Shown here: one piece after another, positions 1-5,463 of the stretch
Position numbering within the stretch: position 1 is the first letter of the stretch
Layout: every line of letters begins with the position of its first letter
Source of the DNA: Ignavibacteria bacterium
GTDB lineage: Bacteria; Bacteroidota; Ignavibacteria; Ignavibacteriales; Melioribacteraceae
DNA length: 6,325 bases
Direction of reading: 5' to 3'
Assembly: GCA_027347805.1 (NCBI GenBank)
Contig: DAIEQP010000065.1
Span: 1 to 6,325 of the forward strand
The notes under the pieces: generated by a model
What the model was told of the DNA's origin: nothing
The model's input: only the letters and a program-made list of their open reading frames with translations
Databases searched by the model: none
Program-made: the position numbers and the translations under genes

Positions 1-723
1 TGGAATAAAGTGCACAATGCTGCAAAACTTCTGCTTGACTTAGGCGTTGCAACAAACGCATTGGTTGTAGTAAATGACTACTCGGTAAAATATCCTGAAG
101 AAATTTATAATTACCATAAAGAGCTTGGTCTAAATTATATGCAGTTTATTCCATGCGTCGAAACTGATCTTTCCGCTAACGATAAAGCATCAGCATATTC
201 TGTCAAAGACGAGGAATATGGTGAATTCCTAAAAAAAATATTCGATTTATGGTACGCAGACATAAAAGATGGCATCGCCTCAACATCCGTTAGATACTTC
301 GACAGTGTATTCTATAACTATGTCGGTCTAGATGCACCTGAATGTACTCTTGCTCAAGTATGCGGATCTTACCTTGTTGTTGAACATAATGGCGATGTTT
401 TTTCCTGCGACTTCTTTGTTGAGAATGACTGGAAACTCGGCAATGTTTTAACTCATCGCATGGATGAGATGCTGAATTCACAAGTTCAAGAAAAATTCGG
501 TCTGATGAAAGCTAACCTTCCGGCCGAATGTGAAACTTGTCAATGGTTAAAAAAATGTTGGGGTGGTTGTACAAAAGATAGAATAAGAGATCCACAGGAT
601 AAAGGTTCAAACCATTTTTGTGTTTCATATAAAATGTTTTTTGAGCATGCAGATAAAAAATTGACGGAGCTTGCAGATCAGTGGAAAGAGAATCAAGCTA
701 ATGAAAATTATTTCCGGAGTTAA
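1..723 (+). CDS. Anaerobic sulfatase-maturating enzyme (radical SAM/SPASM), 5'-truncated by the window edge
   Basis: This enzyme family converts an active-site Cys or Ser of sulfatases to formylglycine using S-adenosylmethionine, in the cytoplasm. The frame is open from base 1 (W-N-K-V...), so the GTG at 10 is an internal Val codon and not the start. The visible 240 residues are the end of the radical SAM barrel, including NYMQFIPCVETD, followed by the SPASM domain. Counting from the first visible codon, cysteines lie at 115, 121, 136, 177, 180, 186, 190 and 207. From memory, this spacing (6, 15, 41, 3, 6, 4, 17) is almost the same as that of the eight auxiliary-cluster cysteines in the Clostridium perfringens enzyme. 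The Asp after Cys136 (SCDFF) matches that enzyme's catalytic Asp277. Roughly 140 N-terminal residues, with the CxxxCxxC cluster motif, lie upstream. It ends in TAA one base before the next start. Other SPASM maturases are less likely given the NGDVFSCDFFV and WGGCTKDR motifs. Confidence 0.93.
   Translation, partial: WNKVHNAAKLLLDLGVATNALVVVNDYSVKYPEEIYNYHKELGLNYMQFIPCVETDLSANDKASAYSVKDEEYGEFLKKIFDLWYADIKDGIASTSVRYFDSVFYNYVGLDAPECTLAQVCGSYLVVEHNGDVFSCDFFVENDWKLGNVLTHRMDEMLNSQVQEKFGLMKANLPAECETCQWLKKCWGGCTKDRIRDPQDKGSNHFCVSYKMFFEHADKKLTELADQWKENQANENYFRS
716..719 (+). promoter_or_regulatory. Shine-Dalgarno-like GGAG before the GH88 start
   Basis: GGAG ends five bases before ATG 725 and lies inside the last codons of the maturase gene. 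It is the best ribosome-binding signal near any candidate start of the GH88 gene and is the reason for preferring 725 over 701 (which has only a purine-rich AAAGAG about ten bases upstream). Confidence 0.55.
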
Positions 724-724
724 A

Positions 725-1768
725 ATGTTTAGAAAATTTTTTCTTATAATTCTTATTATAGGTTTTAACAAAGCAGTATTTGCAATGGATTCCGGTGATG
801 ATAAACTAACTAATCGAATTCCTTTTTTAATAAACTCAATACAAAAGAAGTTAACTGGAACAGTAGAAGCCTTTGGAGATCATTTAGTTTACCCGCGTTA
901 TGTTTCCGAATCAAATCAATGGATTACTCAGCCTATTAGAAGCTGGACCAGCGGATTTTTCCCGGGAATACTTTGGTATACTGCAGAACTCACAAAAGAA
1001 AAATCATTTGAATCCAGCGCAAAGAAGTGGACAGAGGGATTAAATCTGATTCAGTATTATCCCGGTTCGCATGATATCGGTTTTATGATTTTTTGCAGTT
1101 ATGGCAATGGATATAGGATCACAAAAAATGAGGATTACAAAAAAGTAATATTACAAACTGCAAAAACATTAATTACCCGATTTGATCAAAATGTTGGTTG
1201 TATTAGATCGTGGGATCATAATACTGAAAAATGGGAATATCCTGTTATTATTGATAACATGATGAATCTCGAATTGCTTTTTTGGGCTTCACAAAACGGC
1301 GGCGATAAAAAGTTTTTTGATATTGCTTATAAGCATGCTGAAAAAACAATGATAAATCACTTCAGGCCGGATGGAAGTACGTTTCATGTTGTAAATTATG
1401 ATACACTAAACGGAAAAGTTATTTCGAGGAATACGCATCAGGGATTTGCAGATGAATCTTGCTGGGCTCGCGGACAGGCATGGGCAATTTATGGATTCAC
1501 AATGGCATTTCGTTTTACTAAAGATGCACGGTTTCTTTCAACGGCTCAAAAAGCAGCTAATTATTTTTTAAAACATCTTCCTGAAGATTTTATTCCTTAT
1601 TGGGATTTTAATGCCCCAAATATTCCAAACGAACCTCGCGATGCTTCAGCGGCTGCAGTTGCTTCATCAGCACTATTCGAGTTAAGTCAATATGGATCTG
1701 ATGATAAGCTCAAATCAGAATATTATAAAAATGCAGTTGCGATTTTAAATTCCCTCTCATCACCATAG
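725..1768 (+). CDS. GH88 unsaturated glucuronyl hydrolase, interrupted by an in-frame TAG
   Basis: GH88 enzymes hydrolyse the 4,5-unsaturated uronic acid from oligosaccharides made by polysaccharide lyases, through hydration of the double bond. The 347 residues before the TAG show a signal peptide (FRKFFLIILIIGF, cleavage probably after VFA at residue 20), the entry motif SWTSGFFPGILWY, HDIGF with Asp117, and IIDNMMNLELL with Asp177. The 60-residue spacing fits the Asp88/Asp149 catalytic pair of Bacillus UGL. THQGFADESCWARGQAWAIYGF-type sequence (237-258) and PRDASAAAVASSALFEL-type sequence follow. I chose ATG 725 because GGAG lies five bases upstream and the signal peptide starts there. ATG 701 and ATG 671 are in-frame alternatives that overlap the maturase gene. 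The family's usual C-terminal end is missing here but is encoded in the same frame beyond the TAG. There is no T9SS tail, so a periplasmic location is inferred. GH105 is the main alternative, but the motifs favour GH88. Confidence 0.88.
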   Translation: MFRKFFLIILIIGFNKAVFAMDSGDDKLTNRIPFLINSIQKKLTGTVEAFGDHLVYPRYVSESNQWITQPIRSWTSGFFPGILWYTAELTKEKSFESSAKKWTEGLNLIQYYPGSHDIGFMIFCSYGNGYRITKNEDYKKVILQTAKTLITRFDQNVGCIRSWDHNTEKWEYPVIIDNMMNLELLFWASQNGGDKKFFDIAYKHAEKTMINHFRPDGSTFHVVNYDTLNGKVISRNTHQGFADESCWARGQAWAIYGFTMAFRFTKDARFLSTAQKAANYFLKHLPEDFIPYWDFNAPNIPNEPRDASAAAVASSALFELSQYGSDDKLKSEYYKNAVAILNSLSSP

Positions 1769-1939
1769 TATTTTCTCAATGAATCATCACTTGGTATAAT
1801 TGGTCACTCCGTGGGGAATAAGCCTTCAAAGAGTGAAGTGGATGTGCCGATAATTTATGGAGATTACTATTACCTTGAAGCTTTATTAAAATACAGAGAC
1901 TATAATTTCAATAATAGTAAGCTGGGAAAAAGTGAATGA
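1769..1939 (+). pseudogene. In-frame C-terminal remainder of the GH88 gene after the amber codon
   Basis: Reading on in the same frame after TAG 1766-1768 gives 56 more residues. They start YFLNESSLGIIGHSVGN and contain EVDVPIIYGDYYYLEALL, followed by TGA at 1937-1939. This is the conserved last part of GH88 enzymes, which closes the (alpha/alpha)6 barrel. Counted through the TAG the protein would be about 404 residues, a normal length for the family with a signal peptide. No frameshift is needed: a single base change (for example CAG, AAG or GAG to TAG) would explain the interruption. The TGA overlaps the next gene's ATG (ATGA), which also points to this as the original gene end. The sequence cannot tell whether this is a real nonsense mutation, a sequencing or assembly error, or readthrough. 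Confidence 0.85.
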
Positions 1940-4341
1940 GGCAGTCATCTATAATCCTTTTTCTTTTCTCTACAATATTAATTGCACAGTCAAGTAGTTT
2001 AGTAAGTGTTGGATCTAGCGGAAAACTCGAATACAAAACATTTGCCAATACAGGTCAGACAAATTCTGTAAATAAAATTCCTGATTTTTCTTTCGCCGGT
2101 TACAAAGGCGGCGGTGTGGTATTGCCGGTTGTTCCTGTAGTTGAAACTCTGAACCCAATAAGCGGCGACGCCAAATCTTTAATCCAATCGGCAATTGATA
2201 GGATTTCTCTTCTGCCGTTAAATTCAAATGGATTCCGCGGAGCCATTCTGCTTAAGTCCGGCAAGTATGATGTTAATGGTGTATTGGAAATAAAAGCAAG
2301 TGGTGTTGTTTTGAGAGGTGAAGGTCAAAACACTCCCGATAAAAAAGGAACTGAATTATTTGCTTCTTCCAAAACGCAGCATGATTTTATTCAGTTGATA
2401 GGTAATGAAATTTCTTCGGCTTCAAATTCTGAAACAATCCTGGATACAAAACAATTTCCTTCAGCACGTACTTGGCAGGATTTTGATGTAAGAAAAGGCG
2501 TGACAGAAGAACTGGATGGAGATAAAATTATTTCATTTCATCTTACTGCCGATGCAAATCAATATGTTAATTATTCAAGCAAAGAAGATTCTTTGCAGTA
2601 CAGACCTTATTTGGAAATAACAACTAAATCTTCTTCTGCCATTTTAAAAATTTATCCATCTGCTGATACATATGTTCAGGGAGGAACAAATTCCAAAAAT
2701 AATTACGGAACCGAAACTTCTGTGGCAGTTAAAAATTCCGGCGCAACGAGCAGTGTTACTCGCGAAGGGTATTTAAGATTCGACTTATCAATTGTAAAAG
2801 ACAGCGTAACAAAAGCAGCATTGAAAATGTTTGCTAGAAAAGATTTAGCAGGAGACCCTGCGGCTATTAAAATTGTTTTCATAACTGTTTCAGTTATTGA
2901 TAATGATTCATGGGACGAATTAACTCTGAATTATGATTCACGTCCCGGTGCATCTTCTGCATCTTCAAAAAAAATAATTTCGGAATATGTCGCATCAGGT
3001 TCAAACGCATTTGATATTGATAATGTTGCAGGTTTATCAGTTGGTGATACAATAACTGTTACAAGAACACCGAATGATAGTTGGATTAATACGCTTGATA
3101 TGGCTCAGTATGGCTGGATTGCCTCCGAATACCGGGTGTCATATGAAAGAATAATCACTGGAATTAAAGGAAATACAATAACAATCAATATTCCTCTTGT
3201 TCAAGCAATAGAAACAAAATTTGGGGGCGGCGAGATAACGAAAATTTCCGTGAAGGGAAGATTATTCAATTCCGGTGTAGAAAATATATTGATAACCTCT
3301 TTTTATACTGATGATAATGATGAAAGTCACGGCTGGAGTGCTATAACTTTATCTAAAACAACCGACTGCTGGGTTAGAAAAGTAACTGCAAGATATTTTG
3401 GTTACAGTTGTGTAGGTCTTTATTGGGCTTATAATACAACTGTAGAAGAATGTGCAATGCTCGATCCGAAATCTATTACAACCGGTTCAAGAAAATATTC
3501 TTTCTATATTGATAAAGGTTCATTCAATTTATTTCAACGGTGTTACACTCGGGGCGGAAGACATGATTATATAACAGGTTCACGTGTTGCGGGTCCAAAT
3601 GTATTTGTTGATTGTTACTCAACTCAAACATATGCGGATATTGGTCCTCATCATCGTTATGCAACAGGAATTCTTTTTGATAATATACGCGGCGGTGAAA
3701 CAAGAGTTCAAAACAGAAAAGAAATGGGTTCGGGACATGGATGGGCGGGAGCTCAGACAATGTTTTGGAATTGTCAATCTGATGTGAGCGAATTTAAAGT
3801 TGAGAGTCCTATTGGTGCAATGAATTGGGGAATCGGCTGTAAAGGAGTTTTGCAGAATGGTGCGGGCTTTTGGGAAAGCTGGGGTACAAACATTTCATTA
3901 AGAAGTCTTTATTTTCAGCAGTTACAAGATCGCTTGGGTCTGAAGGCTGTTGAAAATGTTACTATTAGTGAACAAAGAAAAGAAAGCATCTGGAATTCTT
4001 TATCAAAATGGGCAGGTATTGGCGACTATTCTGTTGTAACTGGAATTCAATCCGAAGGAAAAGATATTCCTTCACAATTTATTCTCGAACAAAATTATCC
4101 AAATCCATTTAACCCAGAGACAATTATCACCTTCAGACTTTCATCATTTAGCAGAGTTTCATTAACAGTTTATGACTTACTGGGAAGAGAAGTGATAAAA
4201 TTATTGGACGAATACAAACAACCGGGAATCTATCACTCAATGTTAAACGCAAAGGAGCAGCAACTTTCTTCCGGAGTTTACTTATATACTTTAAGATGCG
4301 GCAACAACAGTGAAACGAAAAAACTTGTTGTGGTGAAATAA
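1936..4341 (+). CDS. T9SS-secreted right-handed beta-helix protein with inserted CBM96/DNRLRE-like module; probable polysaccharide lyase
   Basis: An 801-residue protein predicted to act outside the cell or on its surface. Residues 1-17 form a signal peptide (IILFLFSTILIA, then Gln18). Residues about 80-157 begin a pectate-lyase-like beta-helix (GAILLKSGKYDVNGVLEI, VVLRGEGQN). Residues about 166-347 are an insert resembling a CBM96/DNRLRE carbohydrate-binding domain with its halves in reversed order: a WQDFDV...ISFHL...YSSKE...RPYLEIT part, then ADTYVQGG...NNYGTET...YLRFDLS...DSWDELTLNYDSRPG. The helix resumes at EYVASGSNAFDIDNVAGLSVGD (351-369) and runs to about 690, with likely functional blocks GRHDYITGSRVAGPNVF (541-557), GPHHRYATG (570-578) and GSGHGWAGA (598-606). 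Residues 715-801 are a T9SS type A sorting domain. The start overlaps the GH88 TGA (ATGA), which suggests translational coupling. Lyase activity is inferred from fold and neighbours; I cannot name a PL family, and a hydrolase or epimerase remains possible. Confidence 0.85.
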   Translation: MRQSSIILFLFSTILIAQSSSLVSVGSSGKLEYKTFANTGQTNSVNKIPDFSFAGYKGGGVVLPVVPVVETLNPISGDAKSLIQSAIDRISLLPLNSNGFRGAILLKSGKYDVNGVLEIKASGVVLRGEGQNTPDKKGTELFASSKTQHDFIQLIGNEISSASNSETILDTKQFPSARTWQDFDVRKGVTEELDGDKIISFHLTADANQYVNYSSKEDSLQYRPYLEITTKSSSAILKIYPSADTYVQGGTNSKNNYGTETSVAVKNSGATSSVTREGYLRFDLSIVKDSVTKAALKMFARKDLAGDPAAIKIVFITVSVIDNDSWDELTLNYDSRPGASSASSKKIISEYVASGSNAFDIDNVAGLSVGDTITVTRTPNDSWINTLDMAQYGWIASEYRVSYERIITGIKGNTITINIPLVQAIETKFGGGEITKISVKGRLFNSGVENILITSFYTDDNDESHGWSAITLSKTTDCWVRKVTARYFGYSCVGLYWAYNTTVEECAMLDPKSITTGSRKYSFYIDKGSFNLFQRCYTRGGRHDYITGSRVAGPNVFVDCYSTQTYADIGPHHRYATGILFDNIRGGETRVQNRKEMGSGHGWAGAQTMFWNCQSDVSEFKVESPIGAMNWGIGCKGVLQNGAGFWESWGTNISLRSLYFQQLQDRLGLKAVENVTISEQRKESIWNSLSKWAGIGDYSVVTGIQSEGKDIPSQFILEQNYPNPFNPETIITFRLSSFSRVSLTVYDLLGREVIKLLDEYKQPGIYHSMLNAKEQQLSSGVYLYTLRCGNNSETKKLVVVK
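2431..2976 (+). other. CBM96/DNRLRE-like insert with apparently permuted halves (domain within the beta-helix gene)
   Basis: Codons 166-347 of the beta-helix protein interrupt the helix between LIGN (about 154-157) and EYVASGSNAF (351-359). The normal family order is xADxYV.. / NYG / REsYLkFDLS / DSW..xxWNxxP / then a FDVT-like strand / ISFxL / SSKE / PxLxxT. Here the FDVRKGV, ISFHL, YSSKE and RPYLEIT elements come first, then YPSADTYVQGG, NNYGTET, REGYLRFDLS and DSWDELTLNYDSRPG. The total of about 182 residues is about one domain's worth. The match is from remembered family features and is not a computed alignment. Confidence 0.6.
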
Positions 4342-4349
4342 TAAAGCAA

Positions 4350-5438
4350 ATGAAAAAAATATTTTTATTAATACAATTTCTCTTTTCGATTTCATACTAT
4401 GCACAAGTTATGCTTGAAGCAAATGGTCCTGGTAATACTTATGAGTTGATTAACAGTAAGTTTGCCCCGGGTTATGATGTCGTCGAAAATCCTGAATGTG
4501 TTCATTCACAGTTTGGCAGGCATATTTCCGAAATCTGGGACGATGATTTAAAAAAATATGTTTTTGAATTCTACATTCATGTCAATCCTGATAATGACAG
4601 GTGCATAAACTTTGACCGGCAAAGAGTTGAAATTAAAACTTATGAATCATCACCGGATAACTTAAAAGGAGTTCAAGGAGAAACTGTTACTTATAAATGG
4701 AGATTTAAGCTGCCTTCTGGATTTCAACCTTCAACTAGTTTTACACATATTCACCAGATAAAAGCAGTTGGCGGCGATGACGGTAACCCGATATTCACAC
4801 TTACTCCTAGGAAAAGCAATCCTAACAAGATGGAATTGATTCATAATAATTCCACTAAAGTAGCAGTAGTAAATTTATCCTTATTTGAAAATACATGGGT
4901 AGAATGTATTGAAACAATTTTTATACACCCGACTAATGGTAAATATTCGCTGATAATTAAAAAAGTTTCTGATGGCAGTGTAATCCTTTCTTATTCAAAT
5001 GATAAACTTCTTACAATGAGAGCGGACAACACATTTATCAGGCCCAAATGGGGAATTTACAGAAGTCTTGATCACCCAGAAGATTTGAGAGACGAGACAA
5101 TTCGATTGAATGATTTTTCAATTAGTGAGGGTACAACTGGAATTAATTTAAACAGGAAAGAAATTCCACAAGAATTTATACTTGAACAAAATTATCCTAA
5201 TCCGTTCAATCCTGAAACTCAAATTCATTATTCGCTTCCCTTCTCCGATCATGTTTCAATTAGAATATTTGATTTGCTCGGAAAGGAAGTTGTTAAGCTG
5301 GTAGATGAATATCAAAACGCGGGATTTCACAGTTTAACTTTTTCTAACAAAATTGAGTCTTTAAGAAGTGGTATATATTTCTATCGGTTGACAACCGGTG
5401 AATTTACCAAAACTAAAAAAATGATCCTGCTCCAATAA
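4350..5438 (+). CDS. T9SS-secreted jelly-roll protein, probable polysaccharide lyase
   Basis: A 362-residue secreted protein. Residues 1-18 are a signal peptide (KKIFLLIQFLFSISYYA, then Gln19). Residues about 20-260 are rich in beta-strand-like sequence and carry three motif blocks in the order seen in concanavalin-like lyases of the PL7/PL13/PL14/PL20 type: FDRQRVEIKTYES (88-100), FTHIHQIKAVGGDDGNPIFT (131-150) and RPKWGIYRS (231-239). In such lyases an R-x-E strand, a QIH-like strand and a K/Y-rich strand line the substrate groove; the correspondence here is inferred. A short linker (TTGINLNRKEIPQE) leads to a T9SS type A sorting domain at 276-362. The start lies eight bases after the previous stop, without a clear Shine-Dalgarno sequence, so coupled translation is likely. 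With GH88 two genes upstream, a lyase releasing unsaturated uronyl ends would fit. A non-catalytic glycan-binding lectin-like protein is the alternative. Confidence 0.82.
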   Translation: MKKIFLLIQFLFSISYYAQVMLEANGPGNTYELINSKFAPGYDVVENPECVHSQFGRHISEIWDDDLKKYVFEFYIHVNPDNDRCINFDRQRVEIKTYESSPDNLKGVQGETVTYKWRFKLPSGFQPSTSFTHIHQIKAVGGDDGNPIFTLTPRKSNPNKMELIHNNSTKVAVVNLSLFENTWVECIETIFIHPTNGKYSLIIKKVSDGSVILSYSNDKLLTMRADNTFIRPKWGIYRSLDHPEDLRDETIRLNDFSISEGTTGINLNRKEIPQEFILEQNYPNPFNPETQIHYSLPFSDHVSIRIFDLLGKEVVKLVDEYQNAGFHSLTFSNKIESLRSGIYFYRLTTGEFTKTKKMILLQ

Positions 5439-5453
5439 AATTCAACAAAAAAA

Positions 5454-5458
5454 AGAGG
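5454..5458 (+). promoter_or_regulatory. Shine-Dalgarno-like AGAGG before the last gene
   Basis: AGAGG ends five bases before ATG 5464, in the 25-base gap after the jelly-roll gene. It fixes the start of the final open frame. The gap has an A-rich run but no hairpin I could find, so I see no terminator separating this gene from the operon. Confidence 0.6.
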
Positions 5459-5463
5459 CATAT

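Noticed and set aside
10..12. GTG at base 10 as the start of the maturase gene
   Set aside because: The frame is open upstream to base 1, and the family has a radical SAM core with CxxxCxxC before this point, so this is an internal Val codon of a truncated gene.
290..481. Antisense open frame opposite the maturase gene
   Set aside because: It lies entirely within the well-supported SPASM coding region and its translation is low-complexity and basic, with no recognisable motif.
671..724. Upstream starts (671 and 701) for the GH88 gene
   Set aside because: They put polar residues before an otherwise standard signal peptide and overlap the maturase gene. ATG 725 has GGAG at a good distance and starts the signal peptide directly. 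Start 701 cannot be fully excluded.
1766..1768. A TAG-recoded genetic code
   Set aside because: Only one in-frame TAG is seen in the window. The other long genes contain none and end in TAA, so one case is better explained by mutation, error or readthrough.
2015..2227. Antisense open frame opposite the start of the beta-helix gene
   Set aside because: It is a shadow of the coding strand, without a ribosome site or any family resemblance.
3524..3787. Open frames on both strands inside the conserved core of the beta-helix gene (3524-3760 minus, 3584-3787 plus)
   Set aside because: Both overlap the strongest motif region of the real gene and have no coding character of their own.
5439..5463. 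A terminator between the jelly-roll gene and the last gene
   Set aside because: The gap has an A-rich run but no inverted repeat that could form a stem, and no T-run on the + strand.
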